Assembly: GCF_016429195.1 (NCBI RefSeq)
Contig: NZ_JAELUF010000022.1
Coordinates: 1 to 38,033, forward strand
Reading direction: 5' to 3'
DNA: 38,033 nucleotides
DNA from: Brevundimonas sp. ASV9
Lineage (GTDB): Bacteria; Pseudomonadota; Alphaproteobacteria; Caulobacterales; Caulobacteraceae
The notes under the pieces are model-generated. The model worked only from the letters and a program-made list of their open reading frames with translations, searched no databases and was not told the DNA's origin. Positions 9,454-16,775 of this stretch are shown here, piece after piece. Position 1 is the first letter of the stretch; the number at the start of each line of letters is the position of its first letter. The translations under genes were made by a program, and so were the position numbers.

Positions 9454-9479
9454 AACGCTTGGACGTCGGCTTTGGCTCC
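9454..9479 (-). promoter_or_regulatory. candidate sigma-EcfG-type promoter for TIGR02587 gene
   Basis: Reading the minus strand: GGAGC (9479-9475), 17 bases, CGTT (9457-9454), then eight bases to the ATG at 9445. The alphaproteobacterial EcfG consensus is GGAAC-N16/17-CGTT, so there is one mismatch in the -35. The geometry is identical to the exact-match site before the mgtC-like gene. Confidence 0.45.
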
Positions 9480-9555
9480 GGACCGCTTGTCGAACGGCGT
9501 TCAGGCGGCGTTCATTCGCAGCCAAGCTTGGTATCAACTCTAGGGAGAGGGAACG

Positions 9556-10086
9556 ATGAAACAGATCAAGACGACCGCCGTGATCGCGGTTCTGGCGTGT
9601 GCGGGGTTGACGGCCTGCGCCTCGGTGGATGTCGGCGGCGCGCCGATGGCCCTGTCGCCCGCCATGGCCGAGCAGGCCCGTATCGGCAGCGTCACGACGA
9701 CGACCGGCTGGCTGGATGCCGAGGACGACTTCGCCGACACCTTCAACGACGAGGTGCTGAACGAAATGGGGCTGTGCGCCGGCGGCCGGCATCGGCTGAA
9801 CCTGAGCATCCACGTCGAGGCGCTGAGCCGGGCGCCGCGCCTGGCCATTCTGGCCGGCGATCGCGCCGAACACCGGATGCGGGCGACGGCGGAACTGCGC
9901 GATCCGGCCCAGGGCGGTCAGGTGGTCGGGCGTTATCCGCTAGTCGTGACGGTGGATGCGGGGGCCGGGGTGCTGGACGCCTTGATGGACCGGCAGGCGG
10001 TCACGTCCCACGCCTTCGCCCAGGCCCTGTGCGACGCCGCCTTCGTCGCGCCGACGCGTGTGGCCGAGGCCGGCGCGCCGGGCTGA
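9556..10086 (+). CDS. hypothetical lipoprotein
   Basis: A 176-residue predicted lipoprotein. The signal peptide [21 protein letters not shown] ends in a lipobox LTAC with the lipidated Cys at residue 21. The mature part contains [20 protein letters not shown] and two further Cys residues (in MGLCAGG and QALCDAAF) that could pair. The start has a strong GGGAGAGGGAACG leader. I do not recognise a family; it is probably anchored in the outer membrane facing the periplasm. It is divergent from TIGR02587 across a 110-bp gap and followed at about 95 bases by D-cysteine desulfhydrase. Confidence 0.75.
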   Translation: MKQIKTTAVIAVLACAGLTACASVDVGGAPMALSPAMAEQARIGSVTTTTGWLDAEDDFADTFNDEVLNEMGLCAGGRHRLNLSIHVEALSRAPRLAILAGDRAEHRMRATAELRDPAQGGQVVGRYPLVVTVDAGAGVLDALMDRQAVTSHAFAQALCDAAFVAPTRVAEAGAPG

Positions 10087-10180
10087 GGCCGAGGGCGGGG
10101 CGAAGGGGCGGGCGGCCTGGGCCGGCGCTTTTGAATGTCACGGGCGCGGGCTATCAAGACGGCGAACAGGAAACCGTCCC

Positions 10181-11191
10181 ATGCATCTCGCCCGTTTCGC
10201 CCGTATCCGCCTGGCCCATCTGCCGACGCCGCTGGAGCCGCTGCCCCGATTGTCGGAGGAGCTGGGACTGGATCTGTGGATCAAGCGCGACGACTGCACC
10301 GGCCTGGCCGGCGGCGGCAACAAGACCCGCAAGCTGGAGTTCCTGCTGGGCGCCGCGTTCGAACAGGACGCCGACACCCTGGTGACGCAAGGGGCGGTGC
10401 AGTCGAACCATGTGCGCCAGACCGCAGCGGCGGCGGCCGCCCACGGTCTGGCCTGCGAGATCATTCTGGAAGAGCGGACGGGGTCCAAGGCGACGGACTA
10501 TGTCGGCAACGGAAACGTGCTGCTGGACCGGCTGTTCGGCGCAACCCTGCGCACCGTGCCGGGCGGGACGGACATGGTCGCCGAGCTGGAGAGGACGGCG
10601 GCCGAGGTGCGGGCGCGGGGCGGCAAGCCCTATGTCATTCCCGGCGGCGGATCGAACCCTACGGGTGCTTTGGGCTATGTCGATTGCGCGCGCGAGATCG
10701 TGGTCCAGGCCGATGAGATGGATCTGGAGGTCCACCGCATCGTGACGGCGACGGGCAGCGCGGGCACCCACGCCGGTCTGGTCGCCGGGCTGGCGGTCAT
10801 GGGGGCGGACATCCCCGTGCTGGGCATCGGGGTGCGGGCCCCCAAGGACAGGCAGGAGGCGAACGTCTTCAAACTGGCCGAGGAGACGGCCGCCCTGCTG
10901 GGGCAGCCGGGGCGAGTGACGCGCGAGCAGGTGGTCGCCGACTGCGACTATGTGGGCGAGGGCTATGGCCTGATCGACCAGGGGGTGATCGACGCCCTGA
11001 CCCTGGCCGCGCGTCTGGACGGGATCGTGCTGGACCCGGTCTATTCCGGCAAGGCGATGAAGGGGATGATCGCCCTGGCGCGGGCCGGTCGGTTCACTTC
11101 TGGTTCTGGGGGCGAGACGGTGGTGTTCCTGCACACCGGCGGGGCGCAGGGGCTGTTCGGCTATCAGACCGAGATCGAAGGGGTGCTGTAG
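10181..11191 (+). CDS. dcyD: D-cysteine desulfhydrase (PLP-dependent)
   Basis: A 336-residue fold-type II PLP enzyme of the ACC deaminase/D-cysteine desulfhydrase family, expected to split D-cysteine into pyruvate, ammonia and sulfide. [11 protein letters not shown] places the Schiff-base lysine at Lys48, and [14 protein letters not shown] gives the family Ser75-Asn76-His77 signature. [19 protein letters not shown] and [12 protein letters not shown] are the phosphate-binding glycine loops. Telling D-cysteine desulfhydrase from ACC deaminase by eye is not absolute; length and the [11 protein letters not shown] block favour the former. ATG 10181 follows ACAGGAAACC. The frame stays open to 10058, but that extension shows no homology. 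Confidence 0.88.
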   Translation: MHLARFARIRLAHLPTPLEPLPRLSEELGLDLWIKRDDCTGLAGGGNKTRKLEFLLGAAFEQDADTLVTQGAVQSNHVRQTAAAAAAHGLACEIILEERTGSKATDYVGNGNVLLDRLFGATLRTVPGGTDMVAELERTAAEVRARGGKPYVIPGGGSNPTGALGYVDCAREIVVQADEMDLEVHRIVTATGSAGTHAGLVAGLAVMGADIPVLGIGVRAPKDRQEANVFKLAEETAALLGQPGRVTREQVVADCDYVGEGYGLIDQGVIDALTLAARLDGIVLDPVYSGKAMKGMIALARAGRFTSGSGGETVVFLHTGGAQGLFGYQTEIEGVL

Positions 11192-11205
11192 GCGCGCCGT
11201 CCGTC

Positions 11206-11445
11206 ATGGATCCGCGCGAGGCGACCCTGGCGCTGCTGGCCGCCCGCGCCGAGGACGCCACCGTCTGCCCCAGCGAGGTCGCGCGGGTGGTCGCGGGCGA
11301 GGGCGGCGCGTCGCGCGAGGCGATGCCGCAGGTTCACGCCGCGGTGGACGCCCTTGTGAACTAGGGCGCGGTGCGACTGAGCTGGAAGGGGCGGCCGCTG
11401 GCGATGCGTGCGGGGCCCTATCGGATCGCGCGGGGCGTTGGCTGA
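11206..11445 (+). pseudogene. DUF3253-like gene interrupted by an in-frame TAG
   Basis: Starting 14 bases after dcyD, ATG 11206 opens a frame reading MDPREATLALLAARAEDATV then CPSEVARVVAGE, the start of a DUF3253 protein. A TAG at 11362-11364 ends it after 52 codons. The same frame continues without another stop to 11443-11445, giving GAVRLSWKGRPLAMRAGPYR and IARGVG, which is the expected DUF3253 C-terminal half. The break is a single codon (Asn-TAG-Gly); TAG differs from GAG (Glu) by one base. TAG is used as a normal terminator elsewhere in this window, so readthrough is unlikely. A consensus error is also possible. Confidence 0.7.
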
Positions 11446-11494
11446 CGCGGTATCCGAAGGTTGTGTTTTCCCGGAATGCCGATAACGGATATCT

Positions 11495-11998
11495 ATGGTT
11501 GAGCTTTCCAGATATTTCGCGCGACTACACCCTGCAGTCCTTACCGCCGTTCTCGTCGTTGCGATGGTCGTGCAGATTGTGCTGTCAGGGCTGCACGTAA
11601 CCCCACTGATACGGGGGATTGTGACGGCTTTGCCGATCGCCGCCACCTGCCTTTGGTGCTGGTCGATTTTCAGGGTGGCGAAAGCCTGCGGAGCGCCTGG
11701 TGCTGGGGTGACTTGGGGATGGTTGTTTGCCGTCCCCCCGATAATGCCGATTATTGCGGCATTGGCGGGTTGGTCGATGCAGAACAGCCCCGCCGCCTTG
11801 GCGTTCTTCATCGTATTTTTTGTCGCCTTATGGTTTGCCGCTCAGGCGCTGGAAAACGCTGACGTCTTCAACGGCCAAGCATCGGCGGGACAGATCGTTG
11901 TGACAATGTTCCTCATGTTCTTTGCTCTGCTCGGTGTTTGGATTTTGAGACCGAAGATCGAGCGATTTGAGGCAAGGATGGCAACTTCCGCCGACTAG
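11495..11998 (+). CDS. hypothetical four-helix membrane protein
   Basis: A 167-residue protein with four clear hydrophobic helices (around LTAVLVVAMVVQIVLSGL, GIVTALPIAATCLWCWSIF, AVPPIMPIIAALAGW plus AALAFFIVFFVALWF, and QIVVTMFLMFFALLGVWIL) and a short charged tail. I do not recognise a family. Base composition is lower than around it: a 60-nt sample counted 55% GC. No strong ribosome binding site precedes the ATG. It stands alone between the broken DUF3253 gene and chrA, and could be a recent arrival. Confidence 0.65.
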   Translation: MVELSRYFARLHPAVLTAVLVVAMVVQIVLSGLHVTPLIRGIVTALPIAATCLWCWSIFRVAKACGAPGAGVTWGWLFAVPPIMPIIAALAGWSMQNSPAALAFFIVFFVALWFAAQALENADVFNGQASAGQIVVTMFLMFFALLGVWILRPKIERFEARMATSAD

Positions 11999-12037
11999 CC
12001 TTTATCGCCAACGGTTTGGGCGAGATCAGGTGATCAA

Positions 12038-13243
12038 ATGACGGTGCGCGAGATCGAACCTGTCCCGCCGGCGATGTCTTTGACGGCGGTGTTTTTGCGG
12101 TTCTCGCGGTTCGGGCTGCTGGCGTTTGGCGGGCCGGTAGCGCAGATCGCGATGATCCGGCGCGAGCTGGTCGATCAGGACCGTTGGATGTCCAGCGCGC
12201 GGTTCAACCGGCTGCTGGCGGTGTTGCAGGTCCTGCCGGGGCCGGAGGCGCACGAGCTGTGCGTGCACATGGGCATGCGGGCGCGGGGGCGGATCGGCGG
12301 CCTGCTGGCGGGCCTGGGGTTCATGCTGCCCGGGCTGATGCTGATGCTGGGGATCGGCTGGGCCTATGTGGCGCTGTCGCCGGTCGTGGGCCTGCTGGCC
12401 GGGGCGTTCCTGGGCGTTCAGGCGGCGGTGGTGGCGGTGATCGTGCGCGCCGTCTGCAAGATCGGATCGCATATCCTGGAGGATCGCTGGCTGTGGGCCG
12501 TCGCCGTCGTCGGCTTTGTGGCGACCCTGGCCGGGGCGGCGTTCTGGATCGTGCTGGCGGCGGGCGGGGCGGCCTATGTGCTGGTCCGGGCCGGGCGGGT
12601 CGGCCTGGCCGTCGGGGTCGTGGTGCTGGCGGTCGTTGCAGCCTTGGCGATGTACGGGCTGGGGGACGGTGGGCCGGTCCTCGGACAGACGGCGGGGCCG
12701 GCGGGCGACGTCGGCTGGGTTGCGATGTTCTGGACGGGGCTGAAGGCGGGGCTGCTGACGTTCGGCGGCGCCTATACCGCCATTCCCTATGTGCGCGCCG
12801 ATACGGTGGGGCGCGGGCTGATCGACGATGGGGCGTTTCTGGACGGGATCGCCTTTGCGGGGGTGATCCCGGCGCCGCTGGTGATCTTTTGCACCTTCGT
12901 CGGCTTCGTGGTCGCGGGCTGGGGCGGGGCGCTGGCGATGACGGTCGGGGTGTTCGCGCCCGCCTTCGCCTTTTCGATGATCTTCTATGAGCGGCTGGAG
13001 GCGGTGGTCGAGGACCGGCGGCTGCACGATCTTCTGGCCGGGGTCGCCGCCGCCGTCGTAGGGATCATCGCCGCGACCAGCGTGGAGCTGGGCTGGGCGA
13101 CCTTGCAGCGGGCGCCGTCGATGGCGGCGGCTGCAGCGATCTTTGCGGGCGCCCTGGCGGTGGCGTGGGCTTGGAAGAGCCGCTACGCCGTGCCGGCAGT
13201 TCTGGCCGCCGCCGCGGTCGTGGGATGGGGCGTGATGCGATGA
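12038..13243 (+). CDS. chrA: chromate transporter ChrA
   Basis: A 401-residue bidomain CHR-family transporter that exports chromate from the cytoplasm. The first CHR half starts FLRFSRFGLLAFGGPVAQIA and contains LQVLPGPEAHELCVHMG. The second half repeats the pattern as GLKAGLLTFGGAYTAIPYVR and FAGVIPAPLVIFCTFVGF. The paired FGGP/FGGA and PGP/PAP motifs mark the duplicated fold. About ten hydrophobic segments are present. AGGTGA precedes the start. The stop overlaps the start of the racemase gene (ATGA), so the two are translationally coupled. No chrB regulator is visible nearby. Confidence 0.93.
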   Translation: MTVREIEPVPPAMSLTAVFLRFSRFGLLAFGGPVAQIAMIRRELVDQDRWMSSARFNRLLAVLQVLPGPEAHELCVHMGMRARGRIGGLLAGLGFMLPGLMLMLGIGWAYVALSPVVGLLAGAFLGVQAAVVAVIVRAVCKIGSHILEDRWLWAVAVVGFVATLAGAAFWIVLAAGGAAYVLVRAGRVGLAVGVVVLAVVAALAMYGLGDGGPVLGQTAGPAGDVGWVAMFWTGLKAGLLTFGGAYTAIPYVRADTVGRGLIDDGAFLDGIAFAGVIPAPLVIFCTFVGFVVAGWGGALAMTVGVFAPAFAFSMIFYERLEAVVEDRRLHDLLAGVAAAVVGIIAATSVELGWATLQRAPSMAAAAAIFAGALAVAWAWKSRYAVPAVLAAAAVVGWGVMR

Positions 13244-13917
13244 GCAAGATCCTGGGCGTCATCGGCGGCATGGGACCGGCGGCGACGGTGGCGTTTCTGG
13301 CGCGGGTGCAGGCGCTGACGCCGGCGGAAGGCGACGCCGATCACATCCGGGTGGTGATGGACCTGAACCCCCGGGTGCCCGATCGCAACACGCGGCCGGG
13401 CGAGGCCGAGGTGGTGCTGGGACAGATGGCCGAGGGGCTGGCGGCGGCGGGGGCCGAGGTGATCGCCATGCCGTGCAACACCGCCCACGCCCAGGCGGGC
13501 GGCATCCGCGCGGCGTGCGAGGCGAAGGGCCTGCGCTTCATCGACATGATCGCGGCGACGGCGGATGCGGCGGCGACCTCTGGAGTTAAGCGGATCGGGG
13601 TGCTGGCGACGCCGGGGGGCGAGCGGCTTTACACGCAGGCGCTGGCGGCGCGCGGTATCGACACCGTGCTGCTGGAGGGGGCGGACCGCGAGGCCTTCAT
13701 GGGCCTGGTCTATGGGGTCAAGCGCGGCGATGTCGGCGAGGCGGCGCGGGCAGGGATGTCGCGCCTGGCCCAGGCCCTGGCGGATGCGGGCGCGCATGGG
13801 CTGATCGCCGGCTGCACCGAGGTGCCGCTGCTGCTGAAGGCCGAGGATGCGCCGATCCCGCTGACGGATTCGGCCGAGGTGTTGGCCCAGGCCTGCGTGC
13901 AGGCGTGTCGGGTGTGA
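13240..13917 (+). CDS. aspartate/glutamate racemase family protein
   Basis: A 225-residue cofactor-independent amino-acid racemase. The N-terminus SKILGVIGGMGPAATVAFL is the family signature. The two catalytic cysteines are readable: Cys79 in AMPCNTAHA and Cys192 in AGCTEVPLLL, with the neighbouring Glu194 typical of aspartate racemase types. The start ATG overlaps the chrA stop as ATGA. Substrate is probably aspartate or a related acidic amino acid, but the family is broad. Why it is coupled to a chromate exporter is not obvious; it may simply share an operon. Confidence 0.9.
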   Translation: MSKILGVIGGMGPAATVAFLARVQALTPAEGDADHIRVVMDLNPRVPDRNTRPGEAEVVLGQMAEGLAAAGAEVIAMPCNTAHAQAGGIRAACEAKGLRFIDMIAATADAAATSGVKRIGVLATPGGERLYTQALAARGIDTVLLEGADREAFMGLVYGVKRGDVGEAARAGMSRLAQALADAGAHGLIAGCTEVPLLLKAEDAPIPLTDSAEVLAQACVQACRV

Positions 13918-13966
13918 GGCGCGGTTGCGGCTTGCTCCGCGCGGCCGGCCTGCCTAGTCATGGGCG

Positions 13967-14920
13967 GTGTCTATTCAGTCCCTGATCATCGATTGCGACC
14001 CCGGCGTGGACGACGCCGTGGCGCTGTTTCTGGCCTTCGCCGCGCCCGAGCTGGAGTTGCTGGCCGTCACCACGGTCGGGGGCAATGTTCCCGGCGCCAA
14101 GACCCAGCGCAATGCGCGGATCATCCGCCAGGTCGCCGGGCGCGAGGACGTGCCGGTGTTCGGCGGGGCGGAGCGGCCGCTGAAACGTCCGCCGGCGGGG
14201 GCGGGCGAGTTTCACGGCGTCGAGGGTCTGGGCGATCTGGAGCCGTTCGAACCGACGGGGATCGTCGGCGACGGGCCGGCCGCCAACGCCATCGTCGATC
14301 TGGTGATGAGCCGGCCCGAAGCCTCGGTCGCCATCGCCGTCCTGGGGCCGATGACCAATCTGGCGCTGGCGATGCGGCGTGAGCGGCGGCTGGCCGAGCG
14401 ACTGGGGCCGGTGGCGGTCATGGGTGGGGCGCGGTCGGAAGGCGGCAATGTCACCGCATCCGCCGAGTTCAACATCTGGGCCGATCCGGATGCGGCGGCG
14501 GTGGTGTTCGGATCGGGATGTCAGGTGGTCGCCTTCGGCCTGGATGCGACCCATCAGGTGCGCGCGACCGAGGACCGGATCGTGGCGATAGAGGCCATCG
14601 ACAGCGAGGCCGCGCGGGCGGCGGCGTCGACGCTGCGGTTCTCGCAGCGGGTGGAGCGCGAGATCGTGGGGTGGGATGCAGCCCCCTTGCATGACCCCTG
14701 TCCCATCGCCTGGCTGATCAAGCCCGACCTGTTTGAGACGAATCCCTGCCGGATCGAGGTGGAGACAAGTTCGGACCTGACGCGCGGGCATACGGCGGTG
14801 GAGTTCCGGATCGATCCGGCGACGGCGCGGCATCGCTGGGCGGTCGCGGCGGACGCGCAAGGGGTGTTCGACCTGATCGTCGGCAAGCTGAAGGCTCAGG
14901 CGCTGGAGGCCGCCGCATGA
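13967..14920 (+). CDS. ribonucleoside hydrolase (IunH family)
   Basis: A 317-residue nucleoside hydrolase that cleaves ribonucleosides into base and ribose. The calcium-binding DxDxxxDD motif is present near the N-terminus: Asp9, Asp11, Asp15 and Asp16 in IIDCDPGVDDAVA. AVLGPMTNLALAM and MGGARSEGGNVTASAEFNIW are the other conserved blocks; the Asn-Ile-Trp after Glu-Phe is characteristic. The active-site His lies in MDATHQVRATED/ PLHDPCPIAWL. Start is GTG at 13967. Its stop overlaps the ribokinase start (ATGA), making a two-step salvage unit: ribose released here is phosphorylated by the next product. Purine or pyrimidine preference cannot be told. Confidence 0.93.
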   Translation: MSIQSLIIDCDPGVDDAVALFLAFAAPELELLAVTTVGGNVPGAKTQRNARIIRQVAGREDVPVFGGAERPLKRPPAGAGEFHGVEGLGDLEPFEPTGIVGDGPAANAIVDLVMSRPEASVAIAVLGPMTNLALAMRRERRLAERLGPVAVMGGARSEGGNVTASAEFNIWADPDAAAVVFGSGCQVVAFGLDATHQVRATEDRIVAIEAIDSEAARAAASTLRFSQRVEREIVGWDAAPLHDPCPIAWLIKPDLFETNPCRIEVETSSDLTRGHTAVEFRIDPATARHRWAVAADAQGVFDLIVGKLKAQALEAAA

Positions 14921-15762
14921 GGATCACCGTCGTCGGCTCGATCAATCTGGATCTGGTGGCCACCGCGCCCCAACTGCCGGCGCCGGGTGAGACGGTGACC
15001 GGGGCGACCCTGGCGCGGCATCCCGGCGGCAAGGGCGCCAACCAAGCGCTGGCGGCCGAGAAACTGGGGGCCGAGGCCAGCCTGATCGGGCGGGTCGGGG
15101 ACGACGCCATGGCCGGCGAGGCCCTGGCCCTGATGGAAGACCTGGGCGTCGATCTGGCGGGGGTGGAGGTGGATGTGGCGGCCCCGACGGGCGTGGCCCT
15201 GATCGCCGTCGATCCGACCGGCGAGAACCAGATCGTGGTCGCGGCCGGCGCCAACCACATGGTCACCCCTGAACAACTGCCGCAGCGGATCGAGGGCGCG
15301 CTGATCGTTCAGCTGGAGCTGCCGATCGAGACGGTCGAGGCGGCGGTGGGTCGGGCGACGGGCTTCGTCTGCGCCAATCTGGCGCCCGCCGCGCCGGTGT
15401 CGGAACTGCTGCTGCGCCGCGCCGACCTGATCGTCGTCAACGAGACCGAGGCGGCCTTCTATGGCGACGGCCTGCACCGGGGCGGGGGACGGGTCGTCGT
15501 CACCAAGGGCGCACGAGGCGCGGCCATGTATCAGCGCGGCGTCGAAATGGCCTGGGCGACCCCGCCGGCCGTCGAGGCGGTCGATACGACGGGCGCAGGC
15601 GACGCCTTCGTCGCCGCCATCACGGTGGCTTTGCTGGAAGGCATGGACCCGGCCGAGGCGCTGCGCTTCGCCTGCGCCGCCGGAGCCTTCGCCGCGACCC
15701 GCCCGGGCGCGCAGCCCTCAGCGCCGGAGCGCGATCAGGTCGAGGCGCTGCTGGCGGGGTAG
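14917..15762 (+). CDS. rbsK: ribokinase
   Basis: A 281-residue PfkB-family sugar kinase, expected to convert D-ribose to ribose-5-phosphate. Motifs: VVGSINLDLVA at the N-terminus, GGKGANQA (about 37-44) for substrate binding, and DTTGAGDAF (223-231) with catalytic Asp229. It is about 20-25 residues shorter than typical ribokinase, with a compact region before VVVTKGARGA. Coupling to the nucleoside hydrolase by ATGA overlap strongly supports ribose over other sugars. No transporter or LacI-type regulator is adjacent. Confidence 0.92.
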   Translation: MRITVVGSINLDLVATAPQLPAPGETVTGATLARHPGGKGANQALAAEKLGAEASLIGRVGDDAMAGEALALMEDLGVDLAGVEVDVAAPTGVALIAVDPTGENQIVVAAGANHMVTPEQLPQRIEGALIVQLELPIETVEAAVGRATGFVCANLAPAAPVSELLLRRADLIVVNETEAAFYGDGLHRGGGRVVVTKGARGAAMYQRGVEMAWATPPAVEAVDTTGAGDAFVAAITVALLEGMDPAEALRFACAAGAFAATRPGAQPSAPERDQVEALLAG

Positions 15763-15790
15763 GGACGCGGTCTGCGCCTCTTCATCGTGG

Positions 15791-16573
15791 TCAGACCCCT
15801 GGCGGCGGACCGGGGGGCGTCGGGAAGGCGAGCGGCGCGACGGTCGCGCCGGGAGAACCGGCCGTGACGGTCTGGTAAAGCTGAAGGCCGAGCGGCGACC
15901 AGGTGAGTGCCTCGATCGCCGCGATCATGGCGATCTGAACCCCCAGACCCCAGAACCAGGCGGGGTGGATCCGGCGGGTCTTCGCCAGATCGATGATCAT
16001 GCCGATGACCGGAAACGCCAGGGTGACGGGCGTCGTCGCCTCCCAGGCCCAGGGGATCAGCAAGGGCATGGGCAAAAGCCGACCGACCGCCGGCCCCAGC
16101 AGGATCGCCATGGCGGAATAGTGCAGGCGGCGATGCCAGTCCGTCGACCGACGAAGCCACACCGCCGCGATGGTGAGGCCGACGAAGGTCGCGAGCGAGA
16201 GGGGATCGAAGACCAGAAACTGCAAGGGCCGGAAGAAGAAGGGCACGTCGCCCCGACGCACCATGGCCTCGGTGACCAGCCAGCCCAGGATCAGCATGGG
16301 CGCCAGCCATGCAGCCGCCAGCCAGCCCAGCGGTCGGTGCCAACGCAGTTGGCCCGTGGCGATCAACAGGTTCTGAACCAGGAAGATGACGACCCAGCCC
16401 ATGAAGACCACGGCGTGGGCGTGGACCAGCAGCGGGGCCTCGAAGCTGGAACGGCCCATGGCGAGCTGAAGCGAAAAGCCTGCCACGACGACAAGCGCCA
16501 TGACGACGGCCAGCCCCGGAAAGACGCGGTCCGAAGTGCGGTCGGCCCCGCCCATCCTGTTCGCAGTCGCCAT
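15791..16573 (-). CDS. hypothetical seven-helix membrane protein with conserved-looking histidines
   Basis: A 260-residue membrane protein with about seven helices. Histidines fall at helix ends in a suggestive way: LLVHAHAVVFMGWVVIF, GQLRWHRPLGW and TDWHRRLHYSAMAIL, recalling heme- or metal-binding DUF2306/cytochrome b561-like layouts. I cannot assign a family. The C-terminus is proline-rich (AFPTPPGPPPGV). The ATG at 16573 follows GGGGGGTGTGTC. It converges on ribokinase and is divergent from the S9 peptidase across a 200-bp gap containing a small palindrome (ATATC-AGC-GATAT at 16635-16647). No further function is supported. Confidence 0.65.
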   Translation of the reverse strand: MATANRMGGADRTSDRVFPGLAVVMALVVVAGFSLQLAMGRSSFEAPLLVHAHAVVFMGWVVIFLVQNLLIATGQLRWHRPLGWLAAAWLAPMLILGWLVTEAMVRRGDVPFFFRPLQFLVFDPLSLATFVGLTIAAVWLRRSTDWHRRLHYSAMAILLGPAVGRLLPMPLLIPWAWEATTPVTLAFPVIGMIIDLAKTRRIHPAWFWGLGVQIAMIAAIEALTWSPLGLQLYQTVTAGSPGATVAPLAFPTPPGPPPGV

Positions 16574-16775
16574 GACACACCCCCCGATGTTTCCGGCGAA
16601 ACTTAACGCCGAAGCCCGACTGCGGCAATCTGGAATATCAGCGATATGTCGAGGATCGACTGGGCCAGGCGCAGGCGTCGCCGCGCCAATGTGACACTGT
16701 AACGCCGAAACGGGTTGTCGGCGGTGGAAAGGCGGGGTTAGGTCTGGGGTTCGGGATTTGTGGGGACTTCAGACG

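Noticed and set aside
16635..16647. Palindrome ATATC-AGC-GATAT as an operator for the divergent membrane protein and S9 peptidase genes
   Set aside because: Five-base arms are too short to separate from chance, and no regulator gene is adjacent.
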